A stretch of 44,693 nucleotides of DNA from HGM04593 sp045646845 (GCA_045646845.1 JAZRLO010000020.1:1-44693); one strand, 5' to 3'. Shown: positions 18,501 through 26,378, counted from the stretch's first letter. Translations and numbers: made by a program. The notes: generated from the letters alone by a model not told the origin.

Positions 18501-18718
18501 TCACACTCAACAGCGACCACAAGGCCGTGTTCAGCAAGAGCTTTACCGATGCTGCAACTTGGACAGTCGTGCGCCTGGAGGCGAATAACACGGGAATCGA
18601 AGAGGTGGAAAGTCAAAACGGAAATGCAACAACTGTTTATGACCTCCAAGGCAGAAAGATAGAAAGCCCGACAAAAGGAATTTATATAATTGATGGAAAG
18701 AAAGTCCTGATAAAATAA
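15572..18718 (+). CDS. Secreted M60-family metallopeptidase with N-terminal lectin-like domain
   Basis: The 1048-residue protein has a signal peptide (residues 1-20, ending TASAQ) and a beta-trefoil-like domain (about 22-155, with KVYRIKNAIYG and MWIAEGENGKF). The M60 catalytic domain has HEIGH at 487-491 and third ligand Glu504 in VSCTEVSNN. A helical module (about 790-860), a second beta-rich domain (about 880-1005) and the tail DLQGRKI to KKVLIK (1022-1048) complete it. From the catalytic domain on it follows the 908-residue protein (4204-6930) almost block for block, so the two derive from a duplication with loss or gain of the N-terminal domain and now stand in opposite orientations. Expected substrates are O-glycosylated host or dietary proteins; this is inferred from the family. 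Confidence 0.94.
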   Translation: MRLKFYLFAVLAMLFSTASAQLETGKVYRIKNAIYGPYVHEDPVTHLLRGDKLDNGNDKYAQMWIAEGENGKFAFQNVYTGRYIEPNGSMVRVYNTVTDQGYRFDILSSTCEGYYDIRSYVSGEWFMSCSYDGKILSWFAGEGSEPTVSEWTFEEVAITQEEIDEARRKYTSDTQFSEDVVLYYTRFRDLFNDDSCTDLKSTYKSMTDEQMLNTMEGFPQVYIDIALKIKNGTWGEYEKEFRTATYKPYSNADNWGSFLKANPYSKLNAPTGITANKGDVLLVFVDKEINSPSSLHLEEVEGNNVFSSASVELKKGLNLITAAKGGSLFITYKVDTYRTTDTPVLADYPDVNIHIEGGTLNGYFDKSRHTNEDWIKMQNLILKHDIVNVKGEHAMFHMHRDKVTAICPDNIYESIDWWDTIVMWEKELMGATQYADRWNNMMLCADGEGQYMFATYYYTYYEYSTLKDILPKDRVFASPGFAWGPAHEIGHMNQAAINIVSCTEVSNNLFSNMVTQRMGKTTTRGQKMDVCYNDWKNHIPFPKRGEVFSKTRMYWQLYLYFHEAKHDTTFYPRLFEYLRDTPLSGTSGVNAKFNQLRFAEACCEIAQMDLSEFFEVWGFFEPMDNVLVGDYSNYYVTLTEEDAEASRKRMQQYSRKGGHLLFIEDRVKPSKRTDGVNGNRLDYNEEVPVGSAGDVGQWGDYIDQSVKAQGYSYTLGTTNVKIHCSENAGGAVGFKVYDNSGKLIGISNTYIVRIPTGHWYDNIKVVAAQADGTDAVIEPANEDGSEEQQIEYLNSLITAAEKILGLQTTGREIGNFYADALVTLDKLVEDAKAAVDNKDTSVHQYNEWAALIAAEIARLKSDLTARAYLQELDAYRIINAKEKAYQLCYDKYGLKANKQTETPITSNDKKWMVESTGELHHYYIKNKNGLYINDYQINVGTSCSGEDNSTAVAIKANYTDDGKVYFTVMEGEEELYLTLNSDHKAVFSKSFTDAATWTVVRLEANNTGIEEVESQNGNATTVYDLQGRKIESPTKGIYIIDGKKVLIK

Positions 18719-18755
18719 ATTGGATAGAACAAATCAATTGTAATCAAAGACAAAC

Positions 18756-18832
18756 AAGTTTAGACAATGCCGACAGCATATAGTCGCACATAGCATCGCT
18801 GCAAGTGATGTTACGTGCGGGATGCGAGAAGG
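18756..18832 (+). repeat. Structured element, copy A (3' region of M60 gene)
   Basis: The sequence aligns over about 78 bases with 30120-30210, sharing ttagacaa, acagca, gtcgc, gctgcaa and gcggg/tgcga blocks. It folds into a two-part stem: 18785-18789 with 18815-18819, and 18793-18797 with 18807-18811, capped by a loop containing gctgcaa. In copy B the same stem positions are paired with different bases. It starts 38 bases after the M60 stop and runs straight into the 24-pair hairpin at 18833-18884. Whether it is an RNA or a mobile repeat is open. Confidence 0.55.
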
Positions 18833-18884
18833 CTTTCATAACTACAAAAGACACGCTGTTGCGTGTCTTTTGTAGTTATGAAAG
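18833..18884. terminator. 24-pair perfect hairpin between convergent genes
   Basis: Positions 18833-18856 pair without mismatch with 18861-18884 around the loop tgtt. It lies between the plus-strand M60 gene and the minus-strand FNT gene, where a bidirectional terminator is expected. It has no T tract at either end; the longest runs of T and A are inside the stem, so termination is likely but not textbook. Confidence 0.65.
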
Positions 18885-18900
18885 GAGTAATTGTCCGGCT

Positions 18901-19560
18901 TTATTTCTTTGGACCTATGAAACGGTAAAGATTGCAGCCTATGAAGTTTCCTATCACCAGACAGGGATAGAGCACTGCAACCTCGCCGATATGCTCAAAC
19001 GTATATGATACGGGGACGGTCAAATAGTAAAAGGCGTCGGCCAGACAGTGCGGAAAACCGCAGTATATGAACAAAGGCACACCGAAAAGCAGTGCAAGTG
19101 GCTTGCCTTCACGCGCAAAAGTCACGACTGTTGTCATAATGAAACCGCATCCTATGGCCAACAGACCTGCATTCAGCGGACCGACTTTCAGACGTAACTC
19201 AAGAATGTTCTGTGCCAGTTCTCCGAGACTCGGAGATTCTCCGAGTCCTATCGGCGAGAGACGTGTTAGCAGAGAAACAAGCAAACAGCCTACAATGTTT
19301 CCGAAAAGGATGAACAGCAACTCACCGATGGCCTTCAGCCAACGTGAACGGCCGTCATCGTAACGCAAGGCAACAAAACCTGCCGTACCGGTATATAATT
19401 TCAGTTTGTAGTTCACTACCGTGAGTAGGCCGAACGAGAAGAGCACGGCTCCAAGAGCTTCAAGCCCCTTGGCTGTACAGGCAAGATACCCCCAGCCGGC
19501 TATAGCCACAGCTGTACCGGAGATTACCGAAGAACGAAATACATTCAGTTTACTTTCCAT
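18901..19560 (-). CDS. Formate/nitrite transporter (FNT) family channel
   Basis: FNT proteins are pentameric channels of the inner membrane that pass small monovalent anions such as formate, nitrite, acetate or hydrosulfide. This 219-residue protein has about six hydrophobic helices and family-like segments: ILFGNIVGCLLVSLL, GPLNAGLLAIGCGFIMT, FGVPLFIYCGFPHCLADAFY with a central His, and VIGNFIGCNLYRF near the end. It is shorter than FocA (about 285 residues), as is usual for the Bacteroidales members. It lies 24 bases downstream of malQ on the same strand without a promoter between, so it is probably expressed with the glucanotransferase. In a fermenter, formate or acetate export after sugar breakdown would fit this. 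The exact substrate cannot be told. Confidence 0.8.
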   Translation of the reverse strand: MESKLNVFRSSVISGTAVAIAGWGYLACTAKGLEALGAVLFSFGLLTVVNYKLKLYTGTAGFVALRYDDGRSRWLKAIGELLFILFGNIVGCLLVSLLTRLSPIGLGESPSLGELAQNILELRLKVGPLNAGLLAIGCGFIMTTVVTFAREGKPLALLFGVPLFIYCGFPHCLADAFYYLTVPVSYTFEHIGEVAVLYPCLVIGNFIGCNLYRFIGPKK

Positions 19561-19584
19561 TGTTTATTTATTGTTTGTTTGATT

Positions 19585-22272
19585 TTACACAAGACGACCT
19601 GAATTCTCTATCATACCGCGCAATGTATCGTTGAAAGCACGCTCATCCATAAGTTGTTCTATGGTGAGGTGCATGCGGTAGCTCCACTGATGATCGCGGT
19701 TGGACGGAACGTTGATGCGTTCCGCATCGGGGTCGGCATGACGCAGACGCTCGTCCATAGCCATCCAATCCTGCCATGCGAAGAGTGCGAAGGCTGCAGG
19801 AGAGTGAAGATGCTGTGCGAGTATCGCCTTCGCCACCCTGCCGTCCATCTCGGCCGGAGCTTTGCCGTCGAAACCAAGCACACTGTTGTAGAACTGCTGC
19901 GAGAGAACCTCGTCCTCGCGCCACCAGCCGCGCAAAGTACTCATGTCGTGAGTCGATGGCGTAGCGACAGAGAGATAAGGATAATGCTCGGGGCGGGCAA
20001 AGAGCTCGCCGAACAGTTTTGGCATACGCTGTATCTCGAGCGAAAGGATCTGCAGATTCTTCATTACCCATGGCACACAGGCCGGTATCATACCCAAATC
20101 TTCACCACAGGCAGTCATTGTTGTGGATTCGACCAAAGGAGAGAGTTTGCGCATTCCCTCGCGATACCAGTACATTGTATGACGATTATAGAAGTAATCC
20201 TCGTAGAGGTGGTCGTAAGCTATGCGGTCACCGAAGTCAAGCTGCGAATAGGCATAAGTTTCGTTGCCCAGTATTCGCGGCACGAACTTGTCCTTTTCGT
20301 TGAGGTCGGGCATGAAGAGCACATCGCCGTAAAGGCGCAATAGCGCCTCCTTCATGGCCGGTTGCCACTTGGGGGCACGCTCATATATATAGTATGCGAG
20401 TGTGTTGGCATCGGTAATCTCGGGCTTGAACACATAGTTACCGCCAGGAAGCTTGTCGAGAAAGAGCTCTATCACCATCCGTGACTTGCGTGGGAAGAGT
20501 CTCTTCAGGATTGCGTCATCGATGAGCGGTTTCGTATGCAGGGATTCATCGAATGTAAAGCCTGCTGCCTCTATCTCGCGCCTTGTCAAAGGCATATTGG
20601 GAGAGAAACTGCCTGCAAGACCGCTCTTTGCAGTACGCGGTATCTCCCATATACGGAAGAAGCCGAGGACGTGATCTATGCGGTACGCGTCAAAGAACTG
20701 CGACATGTACTTGAGGCGGCGACGCCACCATGCGTAACCGTCGGATGCCATGACCTGCCAGTTGTATGTGGGGAAACCCCAGTTCTGTCCATCGGCCGAG
20801 AACATGTCGGGAGGCGCACCAGCCGATACCGATAGGTTGAACTGCTCCCTGTCGCACCACACATCAACCCCGTTGGGAGCCACGCCGATGGGGATATCGC
20901 CCTTGAGAGCGACACCCTTGCTGTTGGCATAAGCATGCGCCTCGCTCAACTGGGTGAAAAGAATATACTGTACGTAGCTGTAGAACTGTGTTTCGCGATG
21001 AGCATCGGAATATTCTGCCATGACGCGATTCCACGTATCACCATCATAATAGGGATAGTCGGACCAATCCCATATATTGCTATGAAGACGTGTCGAAAGG
21101 AAACGGAACAATGTATATGGTTTGAGCCACTGTTCTTGCTCCGACACAAAACGCAGATACTCTTCGCTTGCAAGAAGCTCGCTTCCCTGCTCGTCGAACA
21201 GTTCGCGCAGATATTTTATCTTGAGCCTATAGACACCTGCATAATCCACAGCAGGCAAAGCATTAAGGCGTTCACGCTCCTTTCGGAAATGCGCATTGCG
21301 TTTCTCGCTCGCGAGCTGTGGAAGCACTGACATGTCGGCATACACCGGGTTAAGCGCGAATACAGAGACGCAGTTGTAGGGATAGGAATCCTCGTTACCG
21401 CCGCAGACCGTAGTGTCGTTGAGCGGCAGAAGCTGCAATATATTCTGCCCGGTCGATGAGAGCCAGTCGGACATAAGCTTTATGTCGCCGAAATCACCTA
21501 TACCCCACCCGTGAGCCGAGCGCATCGAGAACAACGGAATCACAGTGCCCGCTATACGGAGCTGCGGAGCATCGAACTGAAGCTCGTCGAGCTGATAGAA
21601 ATAGTTGGTGGCCGCTTCGAAGTCGGGAAGCAATATATGGCGGTTGTCACCGCTCTCCCAACGAACCTCGCCGTCCTCGCTTATGGCTATGAATTTGTAG
21701 TATATACCGCCGCTCAGAATGGGATCGACATCAAAGGTAACGCTCCAACGGTTGGGAACGCGCTGCTGCATGGGCAGGGCTTTTGCCGGGTTCCACGCTC
21801 CAAGAACACCGGCGTCACCTACAAGATGAAGGCGTTCGCCTTTGCGGAGACCTGTGACATAGAGCGAGAAGGTAACACTGCGGTTGTACCAGTTTATGCT
21901 CGGCTGGTCGAGGTTGAGACCTCGTTTGTCGAAGAAACGGAAAAGGTTGGTCTGTTCGTAGTTCCCGACAGGCGAGTCGAGCCACATGTCATAGACTATG
22001 TAGTTGCGGTTAACGCAGTTGAAACGCAGCCTGTGCGGTGTACGCGCCCACTCGCGGCAGGCACTCTTGCCGTCACAAAGAAGTTCGTAACCATATTGTA
22101 TGTGGTCATAGTCTTCACTGACCTCCATGGTGCCCTGCCACCAGCCCTTCTGTATCTCGCGCAGAGAAAGGACACCGTAGTTGGATTCGCCATTGTCCTC
22201 GAGCAGGAAATTCAAGTATAGAGAGCTACCGTTTTCGGCTTCATAACGTATGTTGAATTCTAAAAAATTCAT
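19585..22272 (-). CDS. malQ: 4-alpha-glucanotransferase (GH77) with N-terminal CBM20-like domains
   Basis: The enzyme transfers segments of alpha-1,4-glucan, releasing glucose from maltotriose and longer chains during starch and glycogen use. At 895 residues it is of the long type, related to plant DPE2. Two starch-binding (CBM20-like) domains occupy about residues 1-110 and 128-235, the second with the signature HLVGDAGVLGAWN. The GH77 barrel starts near 245. Catalytic residues are visible: nucleophile Asp533 in YRIDHVLGFFR, acid/base Glu724 in ACGEDLGMIP and Asp776 in PSTHDMSTLRGWW. There is no signal peptide, so it acts in the cytoplasm. It is the first gene of a unit with the FNT channel and has its own promoter (22311-22340). 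Confidence 0.96.
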   Translation of the reverse strand: MNFLEFNIRYEAENGSSLYLNFLLEDNGESNYGVLSLREIQKGWWQGTMEVSEDYDHIQYGYELLCDGKSACREWARTPHRLRFNCVNRNYIVYDMWLDSPVGNYEQTNLFRFFDKRGLNLDQPSINWYNRSVTFSLYVTGLRKGERLHLVGDAGVLGAWNPAKALPMQQRVPNRWSVTFDVDPILSGGIYYKFIAISEDGEVRWESGDNRHILLPDFEAATNYFYQLDELQFDAPQLRIAGTVIPLFSMRSAHGWGIGDFGDIKLMSDWLSSTGQNILQLLPLNDTTVCGGNEDSYPYNCVSVFALNPVYADMSVLPQLASEKRNAHFRKERERLNALPAVDYAGVYRLKIKYLRELFDEQGSELLASEEYLRFVSEQEQWLKPYTLFRFLSTRLHSNIWDWSDYPYYDGDTWNRVMAEYSDAHRETQFYSYVQYILFTQLSEAHAYANSKGVALKGDIPIGVAPNGVDVWCDREQFNLSVSAGAPPDMFSADGQNWGFPTYNWQVMASDGYAWWRRRLKYMSQFFDAYRIDHVLGFFRIWEIPRTAKSGLAGSFSPNMPLTRREIEAAGFTFDESLHTKPLIDDAILKRLFPRKSRMVIELFLDKLPGGNYVFKPEITDANTLAYYIYERAPKWQPAMKEALLRLYGDVLFMPDLNEKDKFVPRILGNETYAYSQLDFGDRIAYDHLYEDYFYNRHTMYWYREGMRKLSPLVESTTMTACGEDLGMIPACVPWVMKNLQILSLEIQRMPKLFGELFARPEHYPYLSVATPSTHDMSTLRGWWREDEVLSQQFYNSVLGFDGKAPAEMDGRVAKAILAQHLHSPAAFALFAWQDWMAMDERLRHADPDAERINVPSNRDHQWSYRMHLTIEQLMDERAFNDTLRGMIENSGRLV

Positions 22273-22310
22273 TTTGCGATGCTGTTTTTGTATTGTTCGT
22301 ATAAACCATG

Positions 22311-22340
22311 CGAATTTACAAAAAAATATACCTTTTACAA
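22311..22340 (-). promoter_or_regulatory. Promoter of malQ and the FNT gene
   Basis: On the minus strand TTG (22340-22338), 19 bases, then TAAATTCG (22318-22311), one base off TAnnTTTG. The leader before the malQ ATG is about 35 bases. Confidence 0.45.
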
Positions 22341-22439
22341 TGAATTGATGCGGTTTTTACGACTGCCGGACAACAAAAGATGCAAAAGTGCCGCATTCCC
22401 GAGAAACAGGTGTCACCCATGCCTAATTGGGGAAATAGT

Positions 22440-22470
22440 TTTGACATTAGCGCAAAAAGAGCTACATTTG
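22440..22470 (+). promoter_or_regulatory. Promoter of the amidase-MCE operon
   Basis: TTTG at 22440-22443, exactly 19 bases, TACATTTG at 22463-22470: a full match to the Bacteroidota consensus. It lies inside the longer open frame that starts at 22279, so it rules that start out and supports the ATG at 22516, about 40 bases downstream of the predicted transcript start. Confidence 0.75.
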
Positions 22471-22515
22471 CAAAGCCGGAAATACCCGGACATTCAAGAA
22501 AAAAGGAAAAGACTC

Positions 22516-23679
22516 ATGTACAGCAGGACATTTTGCACACGGTTGGCAATAATCTTACTGGTCATATTCATTTCTCTTCCGGCAGCATTCGCGCAGAAGA
22601 ACAAGAAGAAGACGCAGTTCACTGTCGTCATAGACCCCGGACACGGCGGCGTTGACCCCGGTGCACTGGGCAAGAAGGCCAAGGAAAAGGATGTCAACAT
22701 GAGCGTCTCACGCCTGCTTGCAGAGATGATTAAGAAGGAATACCCCGAAATAAAGGTGATATTCACACGTACGACTGACGTAAAGATACCGCTTGCAAGA
22801 CGTGCGGACATCGCGAACAACGCCAACGCCGACCTTTTCATTTCGATACACTCGAACGCCAACAAGAACAGAAGCGCGAACGGATGCGAGACTTTCACCC
22901 TTGGAGCTGGAAGCAGCGCAGAGGCAAAAGCGGCGGCTATGTACGAGAACGAAGTTATCCTGCAGGAGGAGAACCATGAGAAGCTGTACAATTTCGACCC
23001 CCGATCGAGCGAAAGCTACATAATGTTCGAACTCATAAGAGGACATGACATGGAACGCAGCGTAAGCATTGCCGAGCTGGTGCAGAAAGGAATGGTAAAG
23101 AACACCAAGCTGAAAAACAGGGGAGTATCCTCGGCAGGTTTCCTCGTGCTACACCGCACTGTTATGCCAAGTATCCTTGTCGAACTCGGATTCATCACCA
23201 ACAGCAATGACGAGAGCGTTCTTGCATCAAAAGAGGGACAGAAGAAACTGGCAAAAGGCATATTCGAAGGATTCTCGGAATATTACAGCAAGTACTGCAA
23301 CAACGGGAAGCCCAAAGTGAAAGGCGATGCCGGAAAGGAGGAAAAGGAGAAGGAGAAGAAGGAGAAGAAAAAAAAGGGGAAAGAAGAGAAGAATGAGAAA
23401 ACCGTTGACAGCAGCCCCGTGTTCAAGGTACAGATACTCACGAGCGACAAAAAGCTGAAAGCCAACGACAAACGTTTAAAGGGTATAAAGGCCGACTTTT
23501 ACGTCGAGAACGGCAAATACAAATATACTTATGGCGAGAGCGAAGACTACAACGCAATCGTAAAAAAGAGAAAGGAGATTATAGGCAAATTCAAGGAGGC
23601 GTTCATAATAGCCTTCATTGACGGCAAGCGTACTGATACTCAAAAGGCCATAAGGATTTTCAAAGAAAACAAAAGATGA
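22516..23679 (+). CDS. N-acetylmuramoyl-L-alanine amidase with C-terminal SPOR-like domain
   Basis: This zinc amidase cuts the bond between MurNAc and the peptide stem of peptidoglycan in the periplasm, typically for daughter-cell separation. From the ATG at 22516 it is 387 residues with a signal peptide (1-26, ending AAFAQ). The Amidase_3 domain holds the zinc ligands His43 (DPGHGG), Glu57 and His112 (SIHSN) and catalytic Glu223 (LVELGF). A very charged Lys/Glu linker (about 268-298) leads to a SPOR-like domain (about 305-387, VFKVQIL and YKYTYGES), which would bind denuded glycan at the septum. The frame extends upstream to 22279, but the promoter at 22440-22470 makes 22516 the real start. 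It overlaps the MCE gene by four bases (ATGA), so the two are translationally coupled. Confidence 0.93.
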   Translation: MYSRTFCTRLAIILLVIFISLPAAFAQKNKKKTQFTVVIDPGHGGVDPGALGKKAKEKDVNMSVSRLLAEMIKKEYPEIKVIFTRTTDVKIPLARRADIANNANADLFISIHSNANKNRSANGCETFTLGAGSSAEAKAAAMYENEVILQEENHEKLYNFDPRSSESYIMFELIRGHDMERSVSIAELVQKGMVKNTKLKNRGVSSAGFLVLHRTVMPSILVELGFITNSNDESVLASKEGQKKLAKGIFEGFSEYYSKYCNNGKPKVKGDAGKEEKEKEKKEKKKKGKEEKNEKTVDSSPVFKVQILTSDKKLKANDKRLKGIKADFYVENGKYKYTYGESEDYNAIVKKRKEIIGKFKEAFIIAFIDGKRTDTQKAIRIFKENKR

Positions 23680-24584
23680 AAGAGAAAAAAAAGGGATTCA
23701 CCAAAGAACTGTGGGTCGGTATTCTTGGTATTGTTGCCATACTGCTCGCATATCTTCTTATAAATTTCTTCAAGGGCATAAACGTCTTTGAAGAGAGTGA
23801 CAATTATTACATAAGGTTCGACAATCTGGGCGATGTTGTACAAAGTTCGCCGGTATATATCAGAGGATACAAAGTCGGCAACGTCAGCGACATAAAATAT
23901 GACTATAGCAACGGTAACGGTGTCTATGTGCAGATAAGCGTTGACCGCCAGCTGAGAATACCGGTCGGAAGCACAGCGACCATCAACGGCAAGGTTCTGG
24001 GCAGCAGCACCGTGGATTTGACACTGAGCGAGAACAGCACGATGCTCACACCCGGCGATACACTTTCGGGAAGCCTCGACGCAGGAGCAATGGGCGCAGC
24101 CGACGACCTGATGCCTAAGGTGGGAGACCTGTTGCCCAAGGCCGATTCAATACTGACATCGCTGAACCTGATTCTGTCAAACCCCGCCATAAACGGTACC
24201 GTAGAGAACATGGAATCACTCACCAAGGAACTGAACACTACCGCCGTACAACTGAACAGCCTGCTCAACAAGGATGTCAGGACAATTGCAGGAAATGTAC
24301 AGACGGCAACCGAAAAGCTCATAGAGATTGAGGATGACCTCATGACGGTATCGTCACAGTTGAGCGAAGTGGATTACAACAGGCTTGTGACTTCACTCGA
24401 AAATTCAGTGGCAAGCATTGAAAGGATAACGGCGTCGCTCGAAAACGGTGAAGGCTCTGCCGGCATGCTGTTGAAGGACAGCACCCTCTACCACAAGCTC
24501 AATACCACCTGCGATGCTGCGAACGCGCTGCTGAAGGATCTTAAGGAGAACCCGAAGAGATATATAAACATCTCGGTATTCTGA
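23676..24584 (+). CDS. MlaD/MCE-domain protein
   Basis: MCE proteins form periplasmic rings that carry phospholipids between the inner and outer membranes as part of ABC systems. The 302-residue protein has a short basic N-terminus, one membrane helix (about 12-31), an MCE domain (about 38-118, with FDNLGDVVQSSPVYIRGYKVG) and a long helical, coiled-coil-prone tail (about 150-295). This fits the MlaD-like single-MCE architecture. Its ATG overlaps the amidase stop codon. The permease and ATPase genes (mlaE, mlaF) are not in the window, so the rest of the transporter is encoded elsewhere. A strong bidirectional terminator (24625-24664) follows. Confidence 0.92.
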   Translation: MKEKKKGFTKELWVGILGIVAILLAYLLINFFKGINVFEESDNYYIRFDNLGDVVQSSPVYIRGYKVGNVSDIKYDYSNGNGVYVQISVDRQLRIPVGSTATINGKVLGSSTVDLTLSENSTMLTPGDTLSGSLDAGAMGAADDLMPKVGDLLPKADSILTSLNLILSNPAINGTVENMESLTKELNTTAVQLNSLLNKDVRTIAGNVQTATEKLIEIEDDLMTVSSQLSEVDYNRLVTSLENSVASIERITASLENGEGSAGMLLKDSTLYHKLNTTCDAANALLKDLKENPKRYINISVF

Positions 24585-24624
24585 CAAGCGGTGCCCAAAC
24601 AGCAATCACCAATTCTTCCTTTAT

Positions 24625-24664
24625 ATAAGAAAAATGCTGCGACTCATCGCAGCATTTTTCTTAT
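24625..24664. terminator. Bidirectional terminator between MCE and GHL10 genes
   Basis: A perfect 18-pair stem (24625-24642 with 24647-24664) with the loop ctca and T5/A5 tracts in the arms, between two convergent genes. Confidence 0.92.
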
Positions 24665-24713
24665 CAGGCAATCTCCCGGACAGCCCCGACAAGTGGTTCT
24701 ATCCGTTGACACA

Positions 24714-26378
24714 TCAACGGAAGAAACGGGTACTATGAAGTAAGGAGCCGTGACGGTCATAGACTTTAAGTCTGTAATGTCCCGGACAGAGACCGCGCAC
24801 AATTATCTTGCGGCTGCAACGGCCATCATAAACATCACGGCCATACATATCTGTGACAACCATGCGCCAACCCTCCGAAACGGAGTCGGGCAACACAATA
24901 TAGTCACTTATCAAATATGAGCATGCATTCTTTAACACAGCCACGGACGGTTCACTCTCAATGCCGTATGCATTGACGGCTGTGACCGCTACAGTAATGT
25001 TGCCTGCAACGCGACAGTCACAACGGAACGAGGTTCCTGTAACATCAGACGCGAAAAGGTTAGAAATGTCACCCGTATCCACAGTGTCCCCGATAGCCAT
25101 ATAGACGTTGTACCGCATACAGGGAAAATTATCGGGAACCGTGACAGCGTTCCACTCGAGCGAGACCCCACTCACATCCCTGCTTGCCACAAAGCCTGCA
25201 GGAGAAGCCGGTGCTGCCGATGCCCATGTCATCGGGGGGACAAGTGCAGGCTCTGTATATACGGACGCATATACCGTCTTTCCGATACCGAGCATGTGTT
25301 CGGCCCTGAACATTCCGGTTCCGGCACAGCCGGCACTGCGTGATGTACGCAACTGGCGTTCCACCTCAACATCACGCCATCCGCCATATTCAGGCAAGAG
25401 GCGATAGATTCCGATTCCAGGGACGATATGGCGGCCCGATGAGTTCTCGAGCCAGTCCAGGACAAAAGGATAGAAGTTGTTGCCCTCGAAATAGAGCATG
25501 GGGAAAAGTATGTCCATTACCCCGTCACGGACCCACTCCTGGGCAGCCTGATATACCGAATTGTAGGCATCCCAACCACGCGAACTGTAACGGGAGAGCG
25601 TGTCGTACTTGCCCAACGGGGAACAACTTACACGCACCCACGGTTTGAGTTCCTTCACTGCTCCATAGACAGCATTAACCACACGCGTAATATTGCCGCG
25701 ACGCCACGATGCAAGCGACTGTCCCTTGCCGTACTTGCGGTACAGCGAAGCATCGGGATAGCCTGTCGTGCGGTCGGGGTAACGTATATAATCGAGATGT
25801 ATGCCATCCACATCGTAGTTGGAGACTATCTCTTTGACAATTCCTGTTATATGCTCCGCCGTTCCGGGATTACCGGGTTCCATATACCACTGGCCCGTGT
25901 AGTGCGTACACAGATTCTTCTTTTTGCGGCACAGGGCAAGAGAACCCTGACGGCTGACATGTTCATCGGTACCCAAAGGCATAGTCACTATCCACGCGTG
26001 CAGTTGCATGCCTCGCTTATGGCACTCTTCAATGGCAAAGGCCAGAGGATCATAGCCCGGGTCGCGCCCCTCTACCCCAGTGAGCACATGCGCAAATGGT
26101 TCAATCTTCGAGGGATAGATAACATTGCCCCTCAACCTTGTCTGCAACAGTACCGTATTAACATTCAACTGCTTGAGAGAATCGAGCATGGTAACAAGTT
26201 CCGATTTCTGGACATCGATATCTGCCTTGCGGCGTATCTTGGTTTTAGGCCAATCGAGGTTCTCCACAGTGGTGAGCCACACTGCACGGTACTCATACTT
26301 GGAGGAACGCTGTTCCTGTGCCACTACCGCAATCAAAGCGGCGAACAGAATAGATAAGGTTACAATAAATCTTCTCAT
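24714..26378 (-). CDS. Secreted GHL10/DUF187-type glycoside-hydrolase-like protein
   Basis: The 554-residue protein has a signal peptide (1-20, ending AVVAQ) and a TIM-barrel domain (about 25-360) of the GHL10 family. Typical segments are EYRAVWLTTVENLDWP at the start, NTVLLQTRLRGNVIYPSKIEPF, MQLHAWI, YDVDGIHLDYIRYPD and MDILFPMLYFEGN. A fibronectin-III-like domain (about 390-480) and a small beta-rich C-terminal segment (about 490-554) follow. Members are secreted or periplasmic; some act on peptidoglycan or extracellular glycans, but for most the substrate is unknown. The gene stands alone on its strand between a terminator and the divergent nifJ promoter. Its C-terminus does not carry the KKVLVK-type tail of the M60 proteins. 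Confidence 0.88.
   Translation of the reverse strand: MRRFIVTLSILFAALIAVVAQEQRSSKYEYRAVWLTTVENLDWPKTKIRRKADIDVQKSELVTMLDSLKQLNVNTVLLQTRLRGNVIYPSKIEPFAHVLTGVEGRDPGYDPLAFAIEECHKRGMQLHAWIVTMPLGTDEHVSRQGSLALCRKKKNLCTHYTGQWYMEPGNPGTAEHITGIVKEIVSNYDVDGIHLDYIRYPDRTTGYPDASLYRKYGKGQSLASWRRGNITRVVNAVYGAVKELKPWVRVSCSPLGKYDTLSRYSSRGWDAYNSVYQAAQEWVRDGVMDILFPMLYFEGNNFYPFVLDWLENSSGRHIVPGIGIYRLLPEYGGWRDVEVERQLRTSRSAGCAGTGMFRAEHMLGIGKTVYASVYTEPALVPPMTWASAAPASPAGFVASRDVSGVSLEWNAVTVPDNFPCMRYNVYMAIGDTVDTGDISNLFASDVTGTSFRCDCRVAGNITVAVTAVNAYGIESEPSVAVLKNACSYLISDYIVLPDSVSEGWRMVVTDMYGRDVYDGRCSRKIIVRGLCPGHYRLKVYDRHGSLLHSTRFFR

Noticed and set aside
17714..18649. 311-codon minus-strand open frame opposite an M60 gene
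   Set aside because: Antisense shadow; Cys- and Leu-rich composition arises from the codon use of the real gene.
22279..22515. N-terminal extension of the amidase
   Set aside because: A full consensus promoter lies inside the extension at 22440-22470 and a signal peptide begins at 22516.
24585..24624. Possible third copy of the structured element (gacaa and aacagcaatcacc after the MCE gene)
   Set aside because: Only two short blocks resemble copies A and B; the paired inner stem is missing.
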